Shown piece after piece: positions 22,503 through 32,223 of a stretch of DNA of 64,000 bases. Origin of the DNA: Suillus spraguei (lineage: Eukaryota > Basidiomycota > Agaricomycetes > Boletales > Suillaceae); the NCBI GenBank assembly GCA_016800925.1, contig JABCPU010000070.1, forward strand, positions 159,271 through 223,270, in the 5' to 3' direction. The notes under the pieces are model-generated. The model was given only the letters and a program-made list of their open reading frames with translations. It was not told the origin of the DNA and made no database searches. The stretch's first letter is position 1. Every line of letters starts with the position of its first letter. The position numbers and the translations under genes are program-made.

Positions 22503-24296
22503 ACCCACATTGTGCTCACAAGTCGCTCGGAATCGCATATCTCCAGAGCCTTTCAGAACGAAGGGGTGCGCCCGCTGGTGCGCGAGATACCCGTGAGAAC
22601 TTCTGGGGAGGGTGGTATGATCTCATTAGATGGCGTAGACGTTGATCAAGACATCTGTACTTTTTTACGGTTTTCCTTCCTCGAGTTGAAAAGCTGCCAT
22701 CCAGATTTCCCTCGGCCATCGGAGGATGACCTTGCGAAGCTGGCGAGCCGAGCGGGCAGACGTTTTATCGTGGCATCTACGATGATGAGGTTTATTGTGG
22801 ACGTTGGATATAGTAATCCTCATGATCGGTTGCAGCTGATGCTCGAGCTAACGAGCAAGCTGCTACCGGGAACAGAGGTGTACAAGCTATACGATTCTAT
22901 CCTCTCCACATGTGCCGACCCCAAGCGGGCATACCTGCACTTGTCGCTCGTTGCTGCCCTCACGGACCCTCTTCCCATCTCACAAATCTCAACACTTCTT
23001 GGCCCTGGCCTGGGCAGGGATGTGGAGACAACGCTGATTCAGCTACGGTCTGTCATGGATATCCCGACAGACAGCACTCTCCCTGTGAATATCTATCACT
23101 CGTCCATTCGCGACTATGTTTCCGACCCCTCAAACTGTGGCCTCCCTGAAGTACGCGACATTGCATCACCTCACCTTCTACTCGCCCATTCGGCTCTTCG
23201 CTTGATGATGAGAGAGATTCCAGAAAGCACGGCCCTCTTGGATGCACTCTCAGAACTGAAGAAGCAAAGCAAAGCTATGCAACCCGAGGACTCCCATGTA
23301 TTAAAAGACTCATTAGCGTTCCTTGTTGAGCCACTAGAGCCACTGTCAGTTGTCAGCTGTATGCTGTGGCTTCGAGGAGATCGCACTTCAGATTTACAAT
23401 CTTGGCTGGGGACTGTAGACGGACGTGCCTGGCTGGAGATCCAGGGAGGGCAAGAGTGGCTGCGGACCTGGTTGCAGACCCGGGGAGGACGAAAGTGGCT
23501 GCAGACCCATGGAGGACCAGAGTGGCTGGAGACCTGGCTGGAGACCCGGGGAGGACTAGACTGGCTGGAGACCTTGGGAAGACGAGACTTGTCGGTGACC
23601 CAAGGAGAACAAGAGCGGCTGCAGGGGCTGCAGACCCAGGGAGGACAAGACTGGCTGCAGACACAAGAAGGCTATGGCTGGTTGCAGACACAGGCCGGAC
23701 AAAACTGGCTGGAGACTCCCCATGGTCAAGTGTGGCAGTCCACTTCTGCGGCCTCCGTCTGGGTGACAATAGAAGAATTCTTGAGGACATCAGAAGCAAT
23801 CAACGAGCGACCTGCCAGCTTTTCAACTAATTCAGGAGTTCAAGACCTTGCCAGATTTCTTGATGTTTTCGGTTTTCCTGGCATTAAGACATCAGCATCA
23901 GATCTTCTACCAGACAAGGTGATAATTCATACTGTGAATGCCTCCAGAAGTTTCGCAAAAGAGGCACTGGAACGCAGTCTAACAGCTTCCAATGCTCTCA
24001 AGTATGCCTGTCACAACTGGGCCGTACATCTCTCGCGTGCCCCCAGGCCATTGGATGACACGCTCAATAATATATTTATATTCCAGGCTTTTTGGAATCA
24101 TCATATTATCCCCTGGCTAGAAATGGAGTGGTGTTTGAATGGTCTGCAGTCTTGCCTGGTCGTCTTATCTGAAGGGCAGAAATTTGTGACGGTAGCTAAA
24201 CAACGGATTGTCCGTCCCGGCCGGTCCCAATCCCACTCCCAACTTCAAAGGCCTTACCGTCCTGAACAGCTTCGAACGCGAGCTTCTTCACTATAG
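22503..24296 (+). CDS. NACHT protein, C-terminal half with WL-x-T-x-GG repeats
   Basis: Open for about 597 codons from 22,503; a stop lies just before (22,500-22,502). There is no in-frame ATG at the left edge, only GTG at 22,512, so it looks like an orphaned 3' half. It opens with THIVLTSRSESHISRAF, the segment after the NACHT Walker B, then the helical part (DLAKLASRAGRRFIVASTMM, LLPGTEVYKLYDSIL, NIYHSSIRDYV) usual in basidiomycete NACHT proteins. Codons near 23,400-23,740 encode about 12 imperfect units of W-L-x-T-x-G-G-x-x (WLQTRGGRK, WLQTHGGPE, WLETRGGLD, GGQDWLQTQ). A helical C-terminal part follows (KEALERSLTASNALKYACHN). The long open frame suggests recent breakage or retained translation from an internal start. 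No WD40 domain is attached. Confidence 0.75.
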   Translation, partial: THIVLTSRSESHISRAFQNEGVRPLVREIPVRTSGEGGMISLDGVDVDQDICTFLRFSFLELKSCHPDFPRPSEDDLAKLASRAGRRFIVASTMMRFIVDVGYSNPHDRLQLMLELTSKLLPGTEVYKLYDSILSTCADPKRAYLHLSLVAALTDPLPISQISTLLGPGLGRDVETTLIQLRSVMDIPTDSTLPVNIYHSSIRDYVSDPSNCGLPEVRDIASPHLLLAHSALRLMMREIPESTALLDALSELKKQSKAMQPEDSHVLKDSLAFLVEPLEPLSVVSCMLWLRGDRTSDLQSWLGTVDGRAWLEIQGGQEWLRTWLQTRGGRKWLQTHGGPEWLETWLETRGGLDWLETLGRRDLSVTQGEQERLQGLQTQGGQDWLQTQEGYGWLQTQAGQNWLETPHGQVWQSTSAASVWVTIEEFLRTSEAINERPASFSTNSGVQDLARFLDVFGFPGIKTSASDLLPDKVIIHTVNASRSFAKEALERSLTASNALKYACHNWAVHLSRAPRPLDDTLNNIFIFQAFWNHHIIPWLEMEWCLNGLQSCLVVLSEGQKFVTVAKQRIVRPGRSQSHSQLQRPYRPEQLRTRASSL

Positions 24297-24744
24297 AGGG
24301 TGCTTTTCGGATAGTGGACAGCATAGGTGCTTCAACTTTAGGATTGTATGAGAATAGAAAGGAGATAATCTGGGTCAGAGGTTTGGCTGGAAGGGTTAGA
24401 CCGTTCGCTGCAGACGGTACTTTGGTAGTATTGTGGTAGCAGGTATACAAGGTCGCATCCGCTTTGCAGGATGAGAATGGTCAGGCTGGTCGAACCTTCA
24501 TTTCTGGACTTGTTTAGCTTTCAATCCTGGCTATGATGACCAGCTTCACAGACGAAATCGGGTTTTTGCGCACCTGTCAGCCCAGCAACCAAACTTTTTT
24601 GATGCTGGCTTTGTGGCTTCTGTAGACGTGTCCCTTGCATTTTTAGAACAAGTCGGCATCGCCCATTTTCCCCTTGGGCCGCGCTGATGTCAGTCTTGTA
24701 AATTTTAGTCTTGATCTCGTTCTCTGTACCGGCCCGGGCCCGGT
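24297..24744. other. 3' flank of the NACHT gene
   Basis: No feature recognised. Confidence 0.45.
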
Positions 24745-25400
24745 AAATGCATAGCTCCTCTAATCCTGTATGGGCTATGTCCACTGATCGGACATCATTC
24801 AGATCTCACAGCAGCGCATTCTGATGTAAATGTGTCTCATTTTGTACTGAAATAGAGTTCGATGATATTGGAAGGCGTGCTCGAATACAAAGAGCATGTC
24901 AGTCTATACCAAGTCTACACGTATGTGAAGGTCTGCTTATTGCGTGACTTGGTCTGCTTGACAGTTGAGAGGTTCGACTCGCGCGCCGAACCGTTTGTCC
25001 TTACCTCAATGGAATAGCCTATCAAGATGGTTTGAAAATGAACAAAAGTACTTCAGAACAGACGTGACACCTGTCAAGATATGGATATGACTATCGACGT
25101 CATTATCGTACGTACTCATCCTTTTCTTTTACATACACAATCACTCCTCGTTGCACGCCTCAGACACGTTTCCCTTTGATTCTCCGTCTAAACCATCATA
25201 TTAAAACCTCTCGTCGTCGAATATCGTTCTTTAATCTTTTGAGCTAATACCAAGTCGTCGTTTCTCGTTCCGTTCCCAGTCCGAGCCTCATCAGATCTTC
25301 ACAACACCGTGCTTACCCCTTAAATATCGGAGACAAACATGATGTCACAAAAAGAAGATTGTCCAGAACATAGTACTGGTTGATAATCTTGCGAAAAATC
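24745..25400. repeat. Direct repeat b, right copy
   Basis: Counterpart of 20,895-21,410 (gcatagctcctctaatcc, tgtccactgatcggacatca, agaacatag.tactggttgata). Confidence 0.65.
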
Positions 25401-26030
25401 CTATGTCATTAGGCGTGAGGCCCTGCTTCCCATCTTCCACGAGAATTAAACCATGCAGAGAAAGACGTAGCAAGACTCATGGAGAAGTACTTCGGTCCTC
25501 GGAGGTCTGATGCACTCGCAACCCCGGAGTTATCGAGACCTGGACCCAGAGCGTTGCTCGTAAAAGTAACCTGCAATATGCATGAACGAGACGCTGAGGT
25601 ATGTCGTATCAAGTGCGCCCCAAATAATACTCCAGCAAATTGCATAAGTGTGGAATACTCAGGAAGAAGCACTAATTGCTTGCATAGTGCCAAGAGGGGA
25701 AGCGTTGGCAAAAGCACGATGGTCGATCCCGGTTCAAAGTCGAGCTGATCAATGCGAAGAGTAGAAGTGTCGTAACGTGAGATGGAATACCCTGCTGTTC
25801 TTGCAAGACGAGCTTGATGTACATCATCATGTACATACCATTGAAGCTACTGATAACCGCCGCATCGTTGATTAGCCACAGATCACCGCGCCTACCACTC
25901 TAAGAAAGTTCAATGAAAACCACGTGTCCGCAGTAAAGCAATGACCCGGATGAAAGTAGATTGCCAGCATAGACTGAGGTTGTAAATAAAGAACTTCGAT
26001 GGAAATCAACTGCGATGTTAAGTTACAGCC
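25400..26030 (-). pseudogene. Relic 'c', copy 1, of a small membrane-protein gene
   Basis: Shares with 26,340-26,830 and 29,360-30,150 the blocks cggttcaaagtc, gatcaatgcgaag, gtgtc.taac..gagat and the later segment with agactgaggttgta and aagaacttcg. No intact frame. The most decayed of the three copies and the only one without a WD40 gene next to it. Confidence 0.55.
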
Positions 26031-26338
26031 GCACAGCCGAGGGATTCACCTTAGGGACCTGAACTGGGACACACAGCTGCGGGTACGATCGCCGGCTATA
26101 AGTAATACATCACTGAGCTCTGCTGAGTGAGTTTCAACGTCTCTACTCAAGTATGTTGCCAATCGAAATTACTCGTAATCTCTGGAGTTAACGAAACTTC
26201 GACATTGTAGATCCGAGGCATTCTTTGTAAAGGTATGGGTATGCTGTAATATGCATGAGCGAGACGCGAGGAAGGGTGATGTTGAATGCGCTCAGGAATA
26301 ACCGACTTGCATGAGTATAAAGTACTTAAGAGGGAGTA
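26031..26338. other. Intergenic between relics
   Basis: Nothing recognisable. Confidence 0.4.
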
Positions 26339-26830
26339 ATACTTACTGGGGCATCGAAGGCACTATGGTTAGCCCTGGTTCAAAATACATCTGACCAATG
26401 CGAAGAACAGTAAGTGTCACAACACGAGATTCGGAAGGCTCGTGCCTGAATACATAACCATCAAAGCTACATATAATAAATCGATCGTCCTCGCCTTCAA
26501 CGTTTTTAGGTAGATCACGGGCCGGGTCCACGCGAAGTCTAAAATAAGAGTGACTCGAAGACATGGAATGTAGACAGTGTAGCACGTACAAAGCGAAGAT
26601 GCAGAGAGCATAAATGATGCTCAGACTCGTCAGAAGGTTGAGAAGCACCTGTTATCCATGCGTTTGGAATGACGTAATGATGCCGATGAGAGTGGATATG
26701 TCGGCATAGACTGAAGCTGTGTAAAGAACTTCGGTTGTACAGCTGTACAGCAGAACAAACATGCATTTAATAACGAGGACAGAAGATTCGGTGGTATGAC
26801 CATGACCCACCATAGCTCAAACAAGTGCCT
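26339..26830 (-). pseudogene. Relic 'c', copy 2, of a small membrane-protein gene
   Basis: The minus strand reads VLVIKCMFVLLYSCTTEVLY, then (after a stop or possible intron) LLNLLTSLSIIYALCIFALY, two hydrophobic segments, then FDGYVFRHEPSESRVVTLTV and IGQMYFEPGLTIVPSMP. The layout suggests a small protein with at least two membrane helices and a soluble C-terminal part. I do not recognise the family. It lies head to head with the WD40 gene starting at 26,933, and a related copy lies head to head with the second WD40 copy. Confidence 0.5.
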
Positions 26831-26932
26831 GCTCCCTCCGAAACGACTCTGCTGACGGACACAGATCCAAGTCCAATTCTGTATCTAAATCACGTCCAAA
26901 TCGGCCTCTAAATTCAACTTCGAACTCTACTA
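26831..26932. promoter_or_regulatory. Divergent promoter, relic c / WD40 gene A
   Basis: About 100 bp between the two divergent units. No TATA box. The sequence before the WD40 ATG is C/T-rich (ccaagtccaattctgtatc). Confidence 0.4.
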
Positions 26933-28617
26933 ATGTCCACCGCACACGAAGACAGTCCATTTTCTAAAGCATCTGGGGTGCTCAGAGGCCATGAATCCGA
27001 GGTACTAGACGTAACGTTCATCCCTGGCACTCGTCTCCTCGCCACTTGCTCTCAAGACAAAAGTATTCGGGTATGGGATTTGGACACGGGAAAACAAGTG
27101 GAGAAGCCCTTGTTGGGTCATGATACTGCAGCCCGAAGGGTCACAGCGTCCCCAGATGGGCGTTGGATTGTGAGTGGAGGAGATAACGGAAGCATCTTGG
27201 TGTGGGAAGTTGCGACAAAAAGCGTGCTGGTTTCGTTCAAGGGGCATGAAGATTATGTTTGCGGCGTCGTGTTTGCACCGGACAGCGAGAGATTTGCAAG
27301 TGCATCGTGGGATAAAACAGTTGGCATATGGAAGAGGGAGACGGGGGAAATAGTCCTTGGACCACTCCAAGTAGGCAGTGAGGCGTACTCGGTATCGTAT
27401 TCCCCGGATGGGTCAAAACTAGCAGCAGGTACCGAGGAGCACATCGTCATTTGGAATACAGAAGGCGGAGAAGAGTTGCTGAAAATAGAACAGCGGGCAT
27501 TCAAAGTTGCATTCACTCCAGATGGTCTCCGTCTCGTCAGTGGAGACTGGAAAGACATCCGAATATCAAATACCACTACTGGAGACATCATCAAACAATT
27601 TGACGCGCACACCCAATACTTTCTGTCACTATCCATTGCTCCCAATGGCACTAAATTTGCCACCACATCACACGATAAGACGACGCGGTTCTTTGATCTG
27701 ACCACTTTCGAACCCATTGGTGAGCCACTCGAGCACCCTGGTGTTGTCTGGGGTGTGGCTTTTTCCGATGACAGCCAACTCATCGCGACTAGCTGTCGTG
27801 ACAAACTCGTTCGTACATGGACAGTTCCCCTGTGCGAGTCGGAGAAGGAGAAGGAGCTCAAACAGGTGAGCAAATTCCGTATTTTTTCACCATCCTTAAC
27901 CATCCCCCAGCAGGAGACAAATGCAGACTTATCATCACCAGATGATGAACTTCCGTCAGGATTCTTTGATGATCGTGATGTTAGTCCTCCTTTAGCTTCA
28001 TCTTCAAGCATGGCTGAGCTCATCTCCAGGTCCGCACAAATTATCCTCCCCGCCGCTCTAACCACCTCCCATACGGAACGTCACAACGCTCTGCACCACA
28101 GTTCCGCATCATGACTTTAGTCAATCGTCTACCATTTCGCGGGCAAGCACCCCCCTCAGCAGGACATCTCCACCACTCAAACAGGGTCACGCAGTTCCTG
28201 CAGCAACGGCTTCCTTTCCGTCGGTCGACGCCCAGTCCGGGTCAGCCACAAGTCGTCAATGTCGCAGCTGTACGTGCCGATGATGTAAGATAGATCTTTT
28301 TACCCTTTTCCTCTTTGATAATTAGCACTCTACAGCGTACCATTATTAACCCCGTACCCCATCTCCATTACAAGAAAGTCCATGATACCCGGCGTCCGCC
28401 TAGAGAAGAACCCGTGTCGCATGACACAGCGCAAAGCGACACATCGTCTGAGATCTCCTATACGGATTCACTCCCGAACGTGCATTGGTTCACTGCATTC
28501 CTCTGCTACCTCTCCTGCTGGTCGGATGGTAGACTGAGGATGCCTCCTCGATGGGTCTTGGAGCCCGTACAGCCACCACACCAGAGTAATGGTGGCGATG
28601 TTCATGCTCGCAGTTAG
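26933..28617 (+). CDS. WD40-repeat protein A, seven-blade propeller
   Basis: Exon 1 (26,933-27,865) encodes seven WD repeats, one closed propeller: LLATCSQDKSIRVWDLDTGK, RWIVSGGDNGSILVWEVATK, RFASASWDKTVGIWKRETGE, KLAAGTEEHIVIWNTEGGEE, RLVSGDWKDIRISNTTTGD, KFATTSHDKTTRFFDLTTFE, LIATSCRDKLVRTWTVP. A 45 nt intron (27,866-27,910) is a multiple of three, so retention would not break the frame. The downstream Ser/Pro-rich part hits a stop at 28,112-28,114, but the tail clearly continues in another frame (RLPFRGQ, then NVAAVRADD to a donor at 28,285, then exon 28,336-28,617 with PHLHYKKVHDTRRPPREEPV). So there is a one-base frameshift near 28,095-28,110 or an unseen splice. Propellers like this usually form the C-terminus of NACHT-WD40 proteins; here the gene stands alone. 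Confidence 0.7.
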
Positions 28618-28900
28618 ACCATCGTGCATTCAATTTCATTTACTTACCTTGATTTTCCACTGTGTCCGCTGGACAATTTTCATCTTAAACTTCTATATAT
28701 GCAGGTACTAAATCTGATGCCACGGTTGCAAGTCATCGTCGTTACGTATTTTATGGCCCGTCACGGAGATAGTTCTACACGCAGATACCGATGTATGTAT
28801 ACTGACTTCCAACTTATAACACTCGGGCCAGTGGCATTTGATATAGGTATCAACAAAATACGAAATGCAACCAATATCCATGATAATTTCAATACCCTCA
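28618..28900. other. 3' flank of WD40 A, duplicated after WD40 B
   Basis: Segments such as catcttaaacttctata and aagtcatcgtcg are repeated at 31,975-32,060, showing that the duplicated block extends past the gene. Confidence 0.5.
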
Positions 28901-30150
28901 GAAGACACTCGAGGGTTATTTCTGTTAACGTTCATGCGAACAGCATCGCATATTTCGTCTGAGTGGAGGGTGCGGGAAGCGAAATAGTTAATGCAGTGTC
29001 TGGTGCAGCAAATATGAATCTTCGTCCCTATCATTCAATGCCAATGGTAGCCAGATGTCAGCTAAGGCTCCGTGCGATTGTCTTTGACGTCTACAGATGA
29101 TTCTGTCCAATCTGGTGGTATTCGTTGCTCTGGGATACCTGCATCCTTGTCGAACTGCAAGCTTCGCTGGTCCCAGCTATCCCCAAACCTGAATGGTGGT
29201 CGCGTTGTTGGCAGTATTACAGCTTTGTGAGAATGCGAGCTTGAACCATAGTGATCTGCATCTGAAAATCCATCGGTGGGACCTACCATAGTTTCTGGTG
29301 GTGAGTTGATGCACCGTTGCGGTGCAAGAGGTCTGAGTGCGTTGCGAAAAATGCTCGAGCATATCATTTGGCGTCTGCCCGTCTTCCACGAGAACCGGTG
29401 AACGCTGGACCATTCAAGTTGTTCCCTCGTTGGATGGCATCGAAGGCACCACAATCGGTCCTGGTTCAAAGTCCATCCGATCAATGCGAAGGGTCGGCAG
29501 TAAGTGTCATAAGACGAGATCCGAGGCTCGCACGACTGAGCTTGAATGCACAACCATCAAAGCTAGTTTAAACTGAGATGTCCCTGCCTTCTGTTAGCAT
29601 CAAATGTTTCTAGACCATGCGTAAGTTAGGCTCACGTGATGATATAGAATACGTGAAGTCAAAGATAAGAACGAGTCTTGGCATGTAGACAGTGTAACAG
29701 GATACAACCTGCATGTACAAACCCAAGATACAGATAGCCTCAGATTCATCAGATAAAGCAAGAAACAAATCCTATCCGCACCGTAGATTGACCGCAGATC
29801 ATTGTGCCCACCACTCCGACGAAAACCACTGTGTCTTGCAGTGAGGTAAGGACTCCGATGAGTCGGACGAGAGTCGATTCGATTGACAAAGGCTGTGAGT
29901 AAAAAAAACAAACTTTTTTAATGCAATTTTATTCAAGGGTTGAAGACGGGAGACCTATGAGTAAATCAAACCAAGGACTTTGATTGAACCCTGCAGCTGC
30001 GCAGCAAAGCAGACATGGATTTAATGACGAGGGCAGAAGATTTGATAACGTACCACGACCTATCATAGCCCATGTAAGTGTCTGCTCCCTCTGTAATGCA
30101 TCTGCCAGCTGACGGAAGCAGAAAAATACCTAAAGGTTGAATGACATCCC
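28901..30150 (-). pseudogene. Relic 'c'+'a', copy 3, membrane-protein gene
   Basis: Read on the minus strand from 30,150: a hydrophobic start (SSALVIKSMSALLRS), the segment FDGCAF.., SRGRQTPNDMLEHFSQRTQT and finally the relic 'a' motif DGFSDADHYGSS. Stops and frame changes occur throughout. This copy shows that relics 'c' and 'a' belong to one gene unit about 1.2 kb long. It sits head to head with WD40 copy B, as copy 2 does with WD40 A. Confidence 0.5.
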
Positions 30151-30235
30151 GCATTCACGAAGACGATGGACTGGTACCCCAGACTTATAAAGATGACTCA
30201 GCCCGAGCGAGACATTTCTTGGATCCAGCTCAACA

Positions 30236-31920
30236 ATATCCATCACTCACGAAGACGGACCATTCTCTAAAGTATCTGCCCTCCTCAAAGGTCATAAATC
30301 CGATGTAACTGACGTAGCGTTCATTCCTGGCACCCGTCTCCTCGTCACTTGCTCTTACGACAACAGCGTTCGTATATGGGATTTAGACACGGGGAAACAA
30401 GTGGGGGAGCCCTTGTTGGGTCACAATGCCGCAGTCTGGAGGGTTGTAGCATCCCCCGATGGGCGTTGGATTGTGAGTGGAGGGGATGACGAAAGTATCC
30501 TGGTGTGGGAAGTTGCAACAAAGAAGAGAGTGTCGGTTTCGTTCACATCGGGCCAGCGCTATGGAGGTGTTCGGGCCGTCAGTTTGCACCAGACAGCGAG
30601 ACATTTGCAAGTGCATTATTTGACGAAAGGGTATTTGTATGGAAGAGGGAGACGGGGGAAATAGTCCTAGGACCATTCAAAGTGGATGGCATGGCAAACT
30701 CAGTGTCGTACTCCCCGGATGGGACAAAACTAGCAGCAGGCACCGCCAAACACATCATCATTTGGAATACAGAGACTGGAGAAGAGTTGCTGAAAATAGA
30801 ACAGCGGGCATTCAAAATAGCATTCACTCCGGATGGTCTCCGGCTCGTCAGTACAAGCCTTCAAGACATCCGAATATCAGATGCTACTACTGGGGTCATC
30901 GTCAAACAGTTTGACGCGCACACCAAACCCATCTACTCCTAGGCATTGCTCCCAATGGCACCAAATTCGCAACCACATCATATGACAAGACGACGCAGTT
31001 CTTTGATTTGACCACCTTCGAACTCATCGGCGAGCCACTCGAGCACCCCGATATTGTCTTGGGTCTGGCCTTTTCTGAGGACAGCCAGCTCATCGCCACA
31101 GGCTGTACGGACCACATTGTTCGCACATGGAAAGCTCCCCTGAGTGAGTCGGAGAAGGAGTTCCAACAGGTGAGCAAATTCTATATTTTTTCACCATCCC
31201 TAATCATTCCTCTAGCAAGAGACAATTTCAGACTTAGTCACACTACCATCATCAGGTCCAGGCGATGAACTTCCGCCGAGATTCTTTGACGATGTTAGTC
31301 CTCATTTAGCTTTCTTCAAGCATAGCTGAGCACATCTCCAGGTCGACACAAACTACCAACCTCACCACTCCAACCGCATCCCATATAGAGTCTCACAACA
31401 CCATGCACGACAGTCCGCATCATGACCTTGGTCAACCGTCTACCATTTGGCAAGCAATCACAGCAAGCACGTCCCTCAGCAGGACATCTTCACCACCCAA
31501 ACAAGGTCGCACAGTTACTGCAGAAACACCTTCCTTTCCGTCGGTTGATACCCAGTCCGGGCCAGCCACGAGTCAATGTTGCAGCTGGGCGCGGCACGGA
31601 GGTAAGCTGGATCTTCTTGCTTCCCTCTTTGGTTAATCAGCACCATGCAGCGTGTCATTGTTGTCTCCGTGCCCCATTACAAGAAGGTGAATGATACCCG
31701 ACGTCCACCTAGAGAAGAGCCTGTGTTACATGAAAAGGCGCAAAGCGATACAACGTCTGTGGTCTCTTACACTGATTCAATCCCGAACGTGCATTGGTTC
31801 ATGGCATTCCTCTGCTACCTCTCCTGCTGGTCTAATGGTAGACTGAGGATGCCTCCTCGATGGGACTTGGAGCCCTTACAGTCATCACACCAGAGTAATG
31901 GCGGCAACGCTCACTCATAA
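30236..31920 (+). pseudogene. WD40-repeat protein B (pseudogene)
   Basis: A paralogue of WD40 A over its full length, with at least four lesions. The start ATG is ATA (about 30,236). A frameshift near 30,555-30,590 separates EVATKKRVSVSF from APDSETFASALFDERV. A deletion and TAG stop at about 30,940 follow DAHTKPIYS. A two-base deletion near 31,312-31,318 shifts the Ser/Pro tail to a stop. Introns matching those of A are still visible (31,168-31,215 and a donor at about 31,602). The tail exon VPHYKKVNDTRRPPREEPV is kept. No product expected. Confidence 0.8.
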
Positions 31921-32223
31921 TTAGTTCAATTCAATTCATTTACCTTCGTTTTCCATCGTGTCCGCTTTGACCATTTTCATCTCAAACTTCTATACATACG
32001 GGTACCAAATCTGATGGCCAAATCCTACCAAGTCATCGTCGCTGTGTATTACATGGCGATGATTTTACACAGGCAATTGTGGATACTGATATATCCTGAC
32101 GTCTTTGTTTATAATGCTCGAGTGCTATGTACCAATATTAACAACATACGAGATGCAGCCTATATCCCCACACACATGAAAGAAATGCCAAAATAAAAAA
32201 AGTACGTATATAATTTACATAGA
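31921..32223. other. 3' flank, end of the WD40 duplication
   Basis: Matches parts of 28,620-28,900 up to about 32,060; beyond that nothing recognised. Confidence 0.45.

Noticed and set aside
23353..23830. Open frames of about 150 codons on both strands rich in GDPGRTR/LVLPGSP
   Set aside because: By-products of the in-frame WL-x-T-x-GG repeats of the NACHT protein.
27253..28065. Minus-strand 270-codon frame
   Set aside because: Shadow of the WD40 gene A on the other strand.
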